From positions 62,001 through 126,000 of the forward strand of contig DXFV01000033.1 of assembly GCA_019114265.1 (NCBI GenBank): DNA of 64,000 bases, read 5' to 3'. The notes under the pieces are model-generated. The model saw only the letters and a list, made by a program, of their open reading frames with translations. It did not search any database and had not been told where the DNA came from. A program made the position numbers and the translations under genes. Position 1 is the stretch's first letter, and each line of letters begins with the position of its first letter. This document shows positions 16,955-25,316 of the stretch, piece by piece. The stretch is from Anaerofilum faecale (GTDB lineage Bacteria; Bacillota; Clostridia; Oscillospirales; Ruminococcaceae).

Positions 16955-17560
16955 ATGCTGATCTGTGCCGCCACCAACAACGCCGGCAAGCTCAAGGAGC
17001 TGCGCCGCATCCTGGAAAGCCAGGGACACACTGTAAAAAGCCAGAAGGAACTGGGCATCTCGCTGGAGCCGGAGGAAAACGGCGCCACCTTTGCCGAGAA
17101 CGCCCGCATCAAGGCCGAAGCCATCTGCAAAGCCAGCGGCATCGCCACCGTGGCCGACGATTCGGGCCTTGCGGTGGACGCGCTGAACGGCGCGCCGGGC
17201 GTCTATTCCGCACGCTACTGCGGGGTGCACGGCGACGACGAGGCCAACAACGACAAGCTGCTGGACGCAATGCGGGAGGTCCCCGCCGGCCGCCGCGGCG
17301 CGAAGTTCGTCTCGGCCGTCTGCCTGATGCTGCCCGGCGGCCGTTCGCTCACCTGCATGGGCGAGTGCCCCGGCCGCATCGGATTTGAACGAAAAGGAAC
17401 GAACGGTTTCGGCTACGACCCGCTGTTTGAGGTCGAGCCGTTCGGCTGGCGCAGCTACGCCCAGCTGTCCGACGAGGAAAAGGACCAGATCAGCCACCGC
17501 GGCAGGGCGCTGGCAGAGCTGCGGGAGCAGCTGCCCGCCTTTCTGGAAGAAGAAACATAA
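16955..17560 (+). CDS. rdgB: RdgB/HAM1 non-canonical purine NTP pyrophosphatase
   Basis: 201 residues. It hydrolyses ITP, dITP and XTP to monophosphates, keeping deaminated purines out of DNA and RNA. The start MLICAATNNAGKLKELRRIL carries the (T/S)xNxxK substrate motif. Later blocks are VADDSGLAVDALNGAPGVYSARYCG and FGYDPLFEVE. The ATG begins one base after the ftsY stop and uses the GAGG inside the end of ftsY as its ribosome site, so translation is coupled. A longer in-frame start upstream is ignored because it would lie inside ftsY. Confidence 0.95.
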   Translation: MLICAATNNAGKLKELRRILESQGHTVKSQKELGISLEPEENGATFAENARIKAEAICKASGIATVADDSGLAVDALNGAPGVYSARYCGVHGDDEANNDKLLDAMREVPAGRRGAKFVSAVCLMLPGGRSLTCMGECPGRIGFERKGTNGFGYDPLFEVEPFGWRSYAQLSDEEKDQISHRGRALAELREQLPAFLEEET

Positions 17561-17572
17561 AAGGAGAACCGA

Positions 17573-17869
17573 ATGCTTACAAGTAAACAGCGCGCCGTTC
17601 TGCGCGCACAGGCCAACACGCTCGACCCCGTCTTTCAGGTGGGCAAGGGTGAGATCGACGAGACGCTCATCAAATCCACCGCCGACTGTCTGGCAGCTCG
17701 CGAGCTGATCAAGATGAAGGTGCTGGAAAACAGCATGTACAGCGCCCGCGAGGCCGCCGAGATCCTGGCCGACGCCACCGGCGCCGAGGTGGTGCAGGTG
17801 ATCGGCGCGAAGTTCGTGCTGTATCTGCAGAAGAAAAAGGATTCCAAATACGCCGATCTGCTGCGATAA
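17573..17869 (+). CDS. yhbY: YhbY-family (CRM domain) RNA-binding protein
   Basis: 98 residues with a single CRM domain, a small RNA-binding fold associated with pre-50S ribosomal particles. The start MLTSKQRAVLRAQANTLDPVFQVGKGEI and the segment RELIKMKVLENS match the family; the GxxG-type loop is at VGKG. It sits 12 bases after rdgB and directly before nadD. The yhbY-nadD-yqeK-LCP-rsfS order is conserved in Clostridia and Bacilli. Confidence 0.93.
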   Translation: MLTSKQRAVLRAQANTLDPVFQVGKGEIDETLIKSTADCLAARELIKMKVLENSMYSAREAAEILADATGAEVVQVIGAKFVLYLQKKKDSKYADLLR

Positions 17870-17887
17870 AAGGAGGGGATGCCGCCG

Positions 17888-18508
17888 ATGAAGGTCTTGC
17901 TCTATGGGGGCACCTTTGATCCCCCGCACGGCGGCCATCTCAATCTGCTGCAGGGCGCGGTGCGCGCGGTGCAGCCCGACCGTGTGATCGTGATGCCCGC
18001 CGGCATTCCGCCGCACAAGGCGGCCAGCGCCACCCCGGCGCCGCTGCGCCTGGCGATGTGCGAGTGTTTCCGCCTGGCCTGCCCGAACGCGCAGATCAGC
18101 GACTGGGAGATCAGCCGCGGCGGCAAGAGCTATACGGTGGACACCGCCGCGATGCTGGCCGCCCGGTATCCCGGCGCGCAGCTGTACCTGTGCATGGGCG
18201 GCGACATGGTGGAGACCTTCCGCCAGTGGCGCTGCTGGCAGCGCCTGCTGCAGCTGTGCACGCTGGTGGTGCATTGCCGCGAGCCGGAGGACCCCGCCTT
18301 TGCCGCTGCCGCCGAAAGCCTGCGCCGGGACGGCGGGCGGGTGATCGTGCTCAAGGCGCCGGTGCTGCGGGAATCCTCCAGCAGCCTGCGCGCCCGTATG
18401 GGCCGGGGGGAGCCGCCCGAAGCGCTGCTGCCGCCGGCCGCCGCCCGCGTGGCGCGCCGGTACCGCCTGTACTGCCGCGCACAGAGACCCGCGTGGAAAG
18501 GAGAATGA
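17888..18508 (+). CDS. nadD: Nicotinate-nucleotide adenylyltransferase
   Basis: 206 residues. NadD joins nicotinate mononucleotide to AMP in NAD synthesis. The nucleotidyltransferase start MKVLLYGGTFDPPHGGHLNL has the HxGH motif as HGGH, and the second motif is SSSSLRARMGRGE. I prefer the ATG at 17888 because AGGAGG ends at 17876, eleven bases before it; the ATG at 17879 would be only two bases away. yqeK follows 7 bases after the stop. Confidence 0.95.
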   Translation: MKVLLYGGTFDPPHGGHLNLLQGAVRAVQPDRVIVMPAGIPPHKAASATPAPLRLAMCECFRLACPNAQISDWEISRGGKSYTVDTAAMLAARYPGAQLYLCMGGDMVETFRQWRCWQRLLQLCTLVVHCREPEDPAFAAAAESLRRDGGRVIVLKAPVLRESSSSLRARMGRGEPPEALLPPAAARVARRYRLYCRAQRPAWKGE

Positions 18509-18515
18509 CCGGTCT

Positions 18516-19106
18516 GTGAACCTGGAAGAAGCAAAGCGCCTTGCCAAGCGCACCCTGTCCAAAAAGAGATACACCCACACCGTCAACGTCAAAAAAATGG
18601 CGGTCAAGCTGGCCAAGCGCTACGGGGAAGACCCCGACCGCGCCGCGATGGCCGCGCTCCTGCACGACATGGCCAAGGAATTGCCCAAGGATCGCATGTT
18701 GCAGATTTTGCAGGAGAATGCTATAATGTCTGATAACGCACACCTGCGCCCGTCGCCGGTGTGGCATGGCGTGTGCGCTGCGATCCTGGCGCGCACCAAG
18801 TGGGACATTGCGGATGAAGGAATCCTGCAGGCGGTGGCCTGCCACACCACCGGACGCCCCGGCATGACCCGTCTGGACAAGATCCTGTTTTTGGCCGACA
18901 TGACCAGCGAGGACCGCAGCTACCCCGAAGCGGATATCCTGCGCCGGCTGGAGATGGAAGATCTGGACCGGGCAATGATCGAAGCGCTGCGGATGAACAT
19001 CCAGTGGCTGGAGGAGAGCGGAAAGCCGGTGGACCCGGTTTCCCGCGATGCATGGACCGATTTGCGGAAAACTTACTACGGAGGCAATTCGTCCTATGAA
19101 GAATGA
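18516..19106 (+). CDS. yqeK: YqeK, HD-domain diadenosine tetraphosphatase
   Basis: 196 residues, GTG start. YqeK enzymes split Ap4A symmetrically to two ADP and use metal ions held by an HD domain. Visible ligands are H21 in YTHTVNV, the HD pair H50-D51 in ALLHDMAK, a histidine in ACHTTGRPGMT and an aspartate in FLADMTSEDR. The ribosome site AAAGGAG lies at 18498-18504 inside the end of nadD. The gene overlaps the start of the LCP gene by 11 bases in a different frame. Confidence 0.93.
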   Translation: MNLEEAKRLAKRTLSKKRYTHTVNVKKMAVKLAKRYGEDPDRAAMAALLHDMAKELPKDRMLQILQENAIMSDNAHLRPSPVWHGVCAAILARTKWDIADEGILQAVACHTTGRPGMTRLDKILFLADMTSEDRSYPEADILRRLEMEDLDRAMIEALRMNIQWLEESGKPVDPVSRDAWTDLRKTYYGGNSSYEE

Positions 19107-20499
19107 CCGAAACGATCGCTACCGCGATTTGGATACAAGCCGTGCCCGGCGCGGGAAAAGCCGCCGCCCGGTGGATGAGGTGGCCGAGATCGACCTGGGC
19201 CGCGCCTACCGCGACCTGGGCCTGGACCGTGGTCGCACCGCCGGCGCGGATTCCCGTTCCGCCCCGCGCACATCCTCCGGCTCCTCGACCCGGAGCACCG
19301 GCGGTCCTGCGCAGCAGCGTCCCCGCACGGCCCGTCCTTCGGCGGACGGAACACCGCCGAACCGCCGTCCGCCGCGCTCCGGCAAAAGCGGGCAGCCCGC
19401 GCCTTCGGGGCGGCAGCGCCGTCCCAAGCGGCGCAAAAGCAGCACCGCGCGGGTGCTGGTGATCGCACTGCTGATCGTGCTGCTGATCCCCACCCTCGCG
19501 CTGGGAGCCGGCTATCTGTATGTCAGCCACGCCACCTCCGGCCAGAACGCCGGTATGGGCGTGATCGACACGATCATCAACACGCCCAAGGAGTATTCCG
19601 GCGAAGTGGTGAACGTGCTGGTCTGCGGCATCGACTACGAGGAAGGCCGCACCCATGCCCTCACCGACATGATTTTGTACGTCAACTTCGACGTCAAGAA
19701 CAGCAAGGTGAACATGCTCCAGATCCCGCGCGACACCTATGTGGGCGGCGAGTATTCCTCCAACGGCAAGATCAACGGCGTTGCGGCCAAGGCGGGCGAA
19801 AACGGCAATCTGAATATCTCCGCTCTGGCCGACCGCATCAATGCCATGTTCCAGCTCCCCATCGACGGCTATATCACCATCGATATGGACAGCATGAAGG
19901 AGCTGGTCAACTATCTGGGCGGTGTGGAGGTCTATGTTCCCCGCGATATGGAATACAACGGCAGCAAGCTGGAGCAGGGCTATCGAATGCTGGACGGCGA
20001 CGCGGCCGAGTTCTTTGTCCGCAACCGCCACGGCGACGGCTATGCCACCGGCGACTTTGCCCGCCTGGAGATGCAGCGGTATTTCTACGCCGGCCTGTTC
20101 AAGGCCCTGCTGCAGATGACGCCCGGCGACATCGCCAAGATGTTCCCGGTCTATCTCAAATATGTCAAGACCGACCTGGGCATCACCGATCTGGTGGGCA
20201 TCGGCCTGTCGGCGCTCAAGGTGTCCACCCAGAATATCATGATGTGCCGTGTGCCGGAGTACGGCGGAGCCGAGCTTTATCAGGGCGAACACGCGGTCAA
20301 TGTGGTGGCCCGGCAGGAGACAGCCGACCTGCTCAACACCTATTTCCGCAGCTACGGCGCCCCGGTGGACGCCGCGGCCCTGCAATTGGAGGACTACCCC
20401 TCTGCCGGCGGCCTGCACGACGCGGCGATCAGCTATATGGACGGCAGCGGAGAGAAACAGCAGACGGACACCTCGTCCGCCTCCCAGCCTGCCGCCTGA
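19096..20499 (+). CDS. LytR-CpsA-Psr (LCP) family cell-wall glycopolymer ligase
   Basis: 467 residues. LCP proteins move teichoic acids or capsular polymers from a lipid carrier onto peptidoglycan outside the cell. The first 115 residues are a long, disordered, basic and Ser/Pro/Gly-rich cytoplasmic tail. One membrane helix follows at about 118-140 (VLVIALLIVLLIPTLALGAG). The LCP domain starts at VVNVLVCGIDYEEGR and contains TDMILYVNFD and NMLQIPRDTYV, with the arginines and aspartates that bind the lipid pyrophosphate. Start: ATG 19096, eleven bases after GGAGG (19080-19084), overlapping the yqeK end. The tail of about 115 residues is long for the family. Confidence 0.93.
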   Translation: MKNDRNDRYRDLDTSRARRGKSRRPVDEVAEIDLGRAYRDLGLDRGRTAGADSRSAPRTSSGSSTRSTGGPAQQRPRTARPSADGTPPNRRPPRSGKSGQPAPSGRQRRPKRRKSSTARVLVIALLIVLLIPTLALGAGYLYVSHATSGQNAGMGVIDTIINTPKEYSGEVVNVLVCGIDYEEGRTHALTDMILYVNFDVKNSKVNMLQIPRDTYVGGEYSSNGKINGVAAKAGENGNLNISALADRINAMFQLPIDGYITIDMDSMKELVNYLGGVEVYVPRDMEYNGSKLEQGYRMLDGDAAEFFVRNRHGDGYATGDFARLEMQRYFYAGLFKALLQMTPGDIAKMFPVYLKYVKTDLGITDLVGIGLSALKVSTQNIMMCRVPEYGGAELYQGEHAVNVVARQETADLLNTYFRSYGAPVDAAALQLEDYPSAGGLHDAAISYMDGSGEKQQTDTSSASQPAA

Positions 20500-20537
20500 A
20501 AAACAGCGATACAACAATCAGATAAAGGAGAATGCGA

Positions 20538-20894
20538 ATGGAAAGCTTTGAACTGGCCGCACGCATCGCGCGTCTGCTGGACAAGAAAAAAGCCCAGGAT
20601 GTCAAGGTGCTGAAGGTGCGCGACCTCACCATCCTCACCGACTATTTCGTCATTGCCAGCGGCAGCTCCACCACCCAGGTGAAGAGCCTGGCCGAGGAGG
20701 TGGAGTTCCAGCTGGAGCAGGAGGGCATCCGCCCGCTGCGCACCGAGGGCTACGACAGCAAGAACTGGATCCTGCTGGACTTCGGCGAGGTGATCGTGCA
20801 TGTGTTCTATCCGCAGGCGCGCGAGTTCTACGACCTCGAGCATCTGTGGGCCGACGCCGATCCGGTGGAGATCGACCTGGGCGGTGAGGAATAA
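20538..20894 (+). CDS. rsfS: Ribosome silencing factor RsfS
   Basis: 118 residues. RsfS binds L14 on the 50S subunit and blocks subunit joining when nutrients are scarce. Conserved blocks are ILTDYFVIASGSSTTQVKSLAEEVEFQLE, EGYDSKNWILLDFGEVIVHVFYPQAREFYDLEHLWADA. ATG 20538 is chosen because it is seven bases after AAAGGAG (20524-20530); an ATG at 20532 is too close. It completes the nadD-yqeK-LCP-rsfS set. leuS follows. Confidence 0.96.
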   Translation: MESFELAARIARLLDKKKAQDVKVLKVRDLTILTDYFVIASGSSTTQVKSLAEEVEFQLEQEGIRPLRTEGYDSKNWILLDFGEVIVHVFYPQAREFYDLEHLWADADPVEIDLGGEE

Positions 20895-20917
20895 GGCCGT
20901 ACAAAAAAGGGGGAAAC

Positions 20918-20938
20918 GGCCGGCCGCCGGCTGTTTTT
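20918..20938 (+). terminator. Short hairpin plus T run between rsfS and leuS
   Basis: GGCCGG (20918-20923) pairs with CCGGCT (20927-20932) around CCG. G and TTTTT follow. The stem is only 6 bp including one wobble, so this may be a weak terminator or an attenuator controlling read-through into leuS. Confidence 0.45.
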
Positions 20939-20963
20939 GAGTTACAATTTGGGGTGATAAAGA

Positions 20964-23369
20964 GTGAAATACGATTTCAAACAGGTAGAACAGAAATGGC
21001 AGAAGATCTGGGACGATGAAAAGACCTTCGCCGCCAAGCTGGACAAGTCCAAGCCCAAGTTCTACGCGCTGGTCGAGTTCCCGTACCCGTCCGGCCAGGG
21101 CCTGCACGTGGGCCATCCGCGCAGCTACACCGCGCTGGACATCGTGGCGCGCAAAAAGCGCCAGTGCGGCTGCAACGTGCTGTACCCGATGGGCTGGGAC
21201 GCCTTCGGTCTGCCCACCGAGAACTTCGCGATGAAGAACCACATCCATCCGGAGGTCGTCACCAAAAACAACGTGGCGCGGTTCAAAAGCCAGCTGAAGA
21301 GCCTGGGCCTGTCCTTCGACTGGGACCGCGAGATCAACACCACAGACCCGTCCTACTACAAGTGGACCCAGTGGATCTTCCTGCAGCTGTTCAAGCACGG
21401 TCTGGCCTATAAAAAGGAAATGAACGTGAACTGGTGCACCAGCTGTAAGGTGGTGCTGGCCAACGAGGAGGTCGTGAACGGCGTCTGCGAGCGCTGCGGC
21501 GGCGAAGTGGTGCACAAGGTGAAGAGCCAGTGGATGCTGAAGATCACCGAGTATGCCGACCGTCTGATCGACGACCTGAAGGAGGTCGACTTCATCGAGC
21601 GCGTGGCCACCCAGCAGATCAACTGGATCGGCCGCAGCCACGGCGCCGAGGTGAACTTCGGTTCCACCGCCGGCGACGACATCACCGTCTACACCACCCG
21701 CCCCGACACCATGTTCGGCGCCACCTACATGGTGCTGGCGCCCGAGCACAAGCTGGTGGAGAAATGGGCCGACAAAATCGAGAACATGGACGAGGTGCGC
21801 GCCTACCAGGCCGCGGCCGCCCGCAAGAGCGACCTTGAGCGCACCGAACTGAATAAGGATAAGACCGGCGTGCGCCTGAAAGGTGTGCGCGGCATCAACC
21901 CGGCCAACGGCCGCGAGATCCCCATCTTCCTGTCCGACTATGTGCTGGCCACCTACGGCACCGGTGCCATCATGGCGGTGCCTGCCCACGACACCCGCGA
22001 CTACGAGTTCGCCAAGGCGTTCGATCTGGACATTGTCGAGGTGGTGTCCGGCGGCGACGTGCAGAACGGCCCCTTCACCGACTGCGCCACCGGCGTTCTG
22101 GTGAACAGCGGCTTCCTCAACGGCATGAAGGTGGAGGACGCCAAAAAGGCCATGATCGAGTGGCTGGAAAAAGAGGGCAAAGGCCACGCAAAGGTGAACT
22201 TCAAGCTGCGCGACTGGGTGTTCAGCCGTCAGCGCTACTGGGGCGAGCCGATCCCGATGGTGCACTGTGAGAAGTGCGGCTGGGTGCCGCTGCCCGAAAA
22301 CGAGCTGCCGCTGCGGCTGCCCGAGATCAGCGATTTCGAGCCGGGCGAGGGCGGAGAGAGCCCGCTGGCCCGTCACACCGAGTGGGTGAACACCACCTGT
22401 CCGTGCTGCGGCGGCGCCGCCAAGCGCGAGACTGATACCATGCCCCAGTGGGCCGGTTCCAGCTGGTATTTCCTGCGCTATATGGACCCCCACTGCGACA
22501 CCGCTCCGGTCAGCAAGGAGGCTGTGGAGTACTGGGGCCCGGTGGACTGGTACAACGGCGGCATGGAGCACACCACCCTGCATCTGCTGTACAGCCGTTT
22601 CTGGCATAAATTCCTGTACGATATCGGCATGGTCCCCACCAAGGAGCCGTACAAAAAGCGCACCAGCCACGGTATGATCCTGGGCGAGAACGGCGAGAAG
22701 ATGAGCAAGAGCCGCGGCAACGTGGTGAACCCCGATGACGTGATCGCCGAGTACGGCGCCGATACCCTGCGCCTGTACGAGATGTTCATCGGCGATTTCG
22801 AGAAGGCCGCGCCCTGGAACACCAGCTCCATCAAGGGCTGCAAACGCTTCCTGGACCGCCTGTGGAACCTGTCTGAAAAGGTCCTGCCCGGCGAGGGCAT
22901 CCGCCCCGAGCTGGAGGGCATCGTCAACCGCACCATCAAGAAGGTGGGCGAGGACATTGAAAACCTCAAGCACAACACCGCCATCGCCGCGATGATGAGC
23001 CTGCTGAACGAGCTGGAAGCCGCCGGCGGCGCCACCCGCGCCGAGCTGGAGGTGCTGGTGCAGCTGACCAATCCGTTTGCCCCGCACATCACCGAGGAGG
23101 TGTGGGAGCGCATGGGCCACAGCGACCAGTTGGCCTACCACCCCTGGCCCAGCTACGACGAGGCCAAGTGCGTGGAGAGCACGGTGGAGATCGCCGTGCA
23201 GGTGAACGGCAAGCTCCGTGCCCGCCTGACGGTGGCCGCGGACATTGCCAAGGAAGACGCCATCGCCGCCGCCAAAGCGGAGCCCTCTGTGGCTGCCGCG
23301 CTGGAAGGCAAGACGGTGGTAAAGGAGATTTTTGTGCCGGGCAAACTTGTGAACCTGGCTGCAAAATAA
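20964..23369 (+). CDS. leuS: Leucine-tRNA ligase
   Basis: 801 residues, GTG start at 20964 after GGGGTGA. A class I synthetase that charges tRNA-Leu and edits mischarged products. The HIGH-type motif appears as LHVGHPRSYTALD near residue 45, and the KMSKS loop as KMSKSRGNVVNPDD. The editing (CP1) domain contains YTTRPDTMFGATYMVLAPEH and GTGAIMAVPAHDTRD. A zinc-binding set is seen in CTSCKVVLANEEVVNGVCERCG, and a second cysteine cluster near CEKCGW ... CPCCGG. I saw no T-box leader upstream. Confidence 0.97.
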   Translation: MKYDFKQVEQKWQKIWDDEKTFAAKLDKSKPKFYALVEFPYPSGQGLHVGHPRSYTALDIVARKKRQCGCNVLYPMGWDAFGLPTENFAMKNHIHPEVVTKNNVARFKSQLKSLGLSFDWDREINTTDPSYYKWTQWIFLQLFKHGLAYKKEMNVNWCTSCKVVLANEEVVNGVCERCGGEVVHKVKSQWMLKITEYADRLIDDLKEVDFIERVATQQINWIGRSHGAEVNFGSTAGDDITVYTTRPDTMFGATYMVLAPEHKLVEKWADKIENMDEVRAYQAAAARKSDLERTELNKDKTGVRLKGVRGINPANGREIPIFLSDYVLATYGTGAIMAVPAHDTRDYEFAKAFDLDIVEVVSGGDVQNGPFTDCATGVLVNSGFLNGMKVEDAKKAMIEWLEKEGKGHAKVNFKLRDWVFSRQRYWGEPIPMVHCEKCGWVPLPENELPLRLPEISDFEPGEGGESPLARHTEWVNTTCPCCGGAAKRETDTMPQWAGSSWYFLRYMDPHCDTAPVSKEAVEYWGPVDWYNGGMEHTTLHLLYSRFWHKFLYDIGMVPTKEPYKKRTSHGMILGENGEKMSKSRGNVVNPDDVIAEYGADTLRLYEMFIGDFEKAAPWNTSSIKGCKRFLDRLWNLSEKVLPGEGIRPELEGIVNRTIKKVGEDIENLKHNTAIAAMMSLLNELEAAGGATRAELEVLVQLTNPFAPHITEEVWERMGHSDQLAYHPWPSYDEAKCVESTVEIAVQVNGKLRARLTVAADIAKEDAIAAAKAEPSVAAALEGKTVVKEIFVPGKLVNLAAK

Positions 23370-23391
23370 CCGGAGGCATCCCCGCCTCCGG
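23370..23391 (+). terminator. Hairpin after leuS
   Basis: CCGGAGGC (23370-23377) and GCCTCCGG (23384-23391) pair perfectly one base past the leuS stop. No T run follows, so it may stabilise the 3' end more than terminate. Confidence 0.4.
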
Positions 23392-23439
23392 TGGGGAGAC
23401 GGGCGCCCGGGAAAATATTTTCAAAACCCCAAAAACCCG

Positions 23440-23469
23440 TTGACAGAACGCGAGGGTTTATTGTATAAT
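23440..23469 (+). promoter_or_regulatory. Promoter of rpsU
   Basis: TTGACA (23440-23445) and TATAAT (23464-23469), both perfect consensus hexamers, are 18 bases apart. Transcription should start near 23476, giving a leader of about 90 bases that holds a short GCTCTG/CAGAGC hairpin before rpsU. Confidence 0.88.
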
Positions 23470-23564
23470 AGATTCTGTTGATTATCAACGAGGGCTCTGG
23501 TTCAGAGCATTGTGGTTCTGAAATGAGGGGGCCTGCTCCTACCTCATGTAAGGGAGGGAACAAG

Positions 23565-23741
23565 ATGTCGGAAATTCGTGTCAAAGAGAACGAGTCGCTG
23601 GAAAGCGCTCTGCGTCGCTTTAAGCGCTCCTGCGCCCGCAGCGGTGTACTGGCCGAAGTGCGGAAACGCGAGGCTTACGAAAAGCCTTCCGTTCGGCGCA
23701 AGAAGAAGTCCGAAGCTGCCCGCAAGCGCAAGTTTAAGTAA
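23565..23741 (+). CDS. rpsU: 30S ribosomal protein S21
   Basis: 58 residues, very basic. It begins MSEIRVKENESLESALRRFKRSC and ends in RRKKKSEAARKRKFK, the standard S21 pattern. S21 helps base-pairing between mRNA and the 3' end of 16S rRNA. The ribosome site is GGGAGGG at 23551-23557. It is a single-gene unit with its own promoter and a terminator 26 bases after the stop. Confidence 0.97.
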   Translation: MSEIRVKENESLESALRRFKRSCARSGVLAEVRKREAYEKPSVRRKKKSEAARKRKFK

Positions 23742-23767
23742 TTGCGGCGGCACGGAATAAGTGCGTA

Positions 23768-23808
23768 AAAGGCGGGCCCTGTCCAAAGCGGGGTCCGCCT
23801 TTGATTTT
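23768..23808 (+). terminator. Terminator after rpsU
   Basis: AAAGGCGGGCCC (23768-23779) pairs with GGGTCCGCCTTT (23791-23802), 12 positions with one wobble. TTGATTTT follows. Confidence 0.75.
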
Positions 23809-23829
23809 CCCGAAAGGAGAAAAGATCTC

Positions 23830-24330
23830 ATGCTCACGCCCCAGTATCTGTTTGCAGACATCACCCGCATCACGCCGCAGTTTTTGCGCCAAAAGGGCAT
23901 CACAGCGCTGCTGCTGGATGTGGACAACACGCTCACGGCCCACGGCAGCCAGCAGCTGCCGCGCGCGGTGGAAGGCTGGCTGGAAACCATGAAGCAAAAT
24001 GGAATCCGCCTGCTGATCGTGAGCAATAATACAGAACAGAGGGTGGCCCCCTTTGCGGATCGGATCGGCGTTGGATATATCTCGATGGGCTGCAAGCCGC
24101 TGCCGCTTGGCCTGGCCCGCGCCCGCCGCCGGCTGGGCGTGCAGCGCCGGCAGCTGGCGCTGGTGGGCGATCAGCTCTTCACCGACCGCCTGGCCGGCTG
24201 GAACTACGGCATCCCCGTGCTGGTGGTGCAGCCGCTGGCTCCCGACACGCATCGCGGCATCCGGTTCAGACGGCATTTGGAGCAGCCGTTTATCCGCCGC
24301 TATTTCAAAAAGGGAGGGCAGCTGTTGTGA
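23830..24330 (+). CDS. YqeG-family HAD IIIA phosphatase
   Basis: 166 residues. The HAD motif I is LLLDVDNTLTAHG, with the two catalytic aspartates DVD. Motif II is LLIVSNNTEQRV and motif III/IV is LALVGDQLFTDRLAGWNYG. Family members resemble mitochondrial PGP phosphatase Gep4, and a role in phosphatidylglycerol-phosphate or nucleotide dephosphorylation has been suggested; the substrate cannot be read here. Start: ATG 23830, preceded by GAAAGGAG at 23813-23820. A longer frame upstream runs through the rpsU terminator and is not credible. It overlaps the next gene by 4 bases (GTGA). Confidence 0.88.
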   Translation: MLTPQYLFADITRITPQFLRQKGITALLLDVDNTLTAHGSQQLPRAVEGWLETMKQNGIRLLIVSNNTEQRVAPFADRIGVGYISMGCKPLPLGLARARRRLGVQRRQLALVGDQLFTDRLAGWNYGIPVLVVQPLAPDTHRGIRFRRHLEQPFIRRYFKKGGQLL

Positions 24331-25205
24331 GAGCACGGTTTGGCACTGCCGGGGAGAGCGACAGCTTCCGCGCACGGGGCTATCGCACCGGCGCGCAGAT
24401 CCCGCAGTATCTGCGGGAGTTTGAGCTGGATGCCTTCGAGTACCAGTGCGGCCGCGGCGTGCGCCTGTCTGAGTCCACCGCCGCCGCCATCCGCGCAGCG
24501 GCCGCGGCGCAGGGCATCGTCTATTCGCTGCACGCGCCGTACTATATCTCGATGAGCAGCCTGGAAGAGGACAAGCGCCTCAAATCGGTGGACTATATCC
24601 TGCAAAGCGCCCGCGCGGTGGATATGCTGGGCGGAAAACGTGTGGTCATCCACACCGGCAGCTGCGGCAAGCAGAGCCGGGAAGCCGCGCTGGAAAAGGC
24701 GCTGGACACCATGCGCCTGGCGCGCGCCGCCGTGGACGAGGCAGGGCTGTCCCATATCATCCTCTGCCCGGAAACGATGGGCAAGGTGGGGCAGCTGGGC
24801 ACGCTGGAGGAGGTGCTGGCGCTGTGCCGTCTGGACGAGCGCATCCTGCCCTGCATCGACTTCGGCCACCTCAACGCCCGCACGCAGGGCGGCCTGGCCG
24901 CAAAGCAGCAGATGGCCGCTCTTCTCGACCGCATGGCCGATGTGCTGCAGGACGGGCGCGCCAGCGCCTTCCACGCGCACTTCAGCATGATCGAGTATAC
25001 AGCCGGCGGGGAAAAACGCCATCTCACCTTCGACACCGGGCGCAGTTTCGGCCCGGATTTCGAGCCGCTGATGGAGCTTTTGTACCAGCGCGGACTGTGC
25101 CCCACCATCATCTGCGAGTCGGCCGGCACCCAGGCCGAGGACGCAGCGGCCATGAAACGATACTATTGCGGCCAATTCGACGCGGGAGAAGGCAAAAAGG
25201 CTTGA
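24327..25205 (+). CDS. Endonuclease IV-like TIM-barrel protein
   Basis: 292 residues, GTG start overlapping the yqeG-type stop by 4 bases. The sequence follows the metal-ligand order of endonuclease IV, a zinc enzyme that cuts at abasic sites: H69 (SLHAPYY), H109 (VIHTGS), E149 (CPETMG), D178 and H181 (DFGHLNA), H216 (FHAHFS), H232, and E264 (ICESAG). The aspartate that normally precedes the H232-type histidine as D-x-H is lysine here (EKRHL). It may therefore be a repair nuclease with a changed third metal site, or a sugar isomerase-like relative. Confidence 0.72.
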   Translation: MRARFGTAGESDSFRARGYRTGAQIPQYLREFELDAFEYQCGRGVRLSESTAAAIRAAAAAQGIVYSLHAPYYISMSSLEEDKRLKSVDYILQSARAVDMLGGKRVVIHTGSCGKQSREAALEKALDTMRLARAAVDEAGLSHIILCPETMGKVGQLGTLEEVLALCRLDERILPCIDFGHLNARTQGGLAAKQQMAALLDRMADVLQDGRASAFHAHFSMIEYTAGGEKRHLTFDTGRSFGPDFEPLMELLYQRGLCPTIICESAGTQAEDAAAMKRYYCGQFDAGEGKKA

Positions 25206-25230
25206 AAAAATTCCCGCAATCGGGTAAAAT
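25202..25230 (+). promoter_or_regulatory. Promoter of efp
   Basis: TTGAAA (25202-25207), 17 bases, then TAAAAT (25225-25230). The -35 overlaps the stop codon of the TIM-barrel gene, the same arrangement as at the infC promoter. An 80-base GC-rich leader follows. Confidence 0.7.
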
Positions 25231-25316
25231 ATGAATAGTTGTGGTTACACACGCAGGAAAGGCGCGGCCGGCTGTGCCGCGGCGTTTCCAAGATTAGACA
25301 ATGGAGGATCTCGTAT

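Noticed and set aside
20895..20963. T-box or other leader before leuS
   Set aside because: The gap is only 69 bases and contains just a short hairpin; too small for a T-box.
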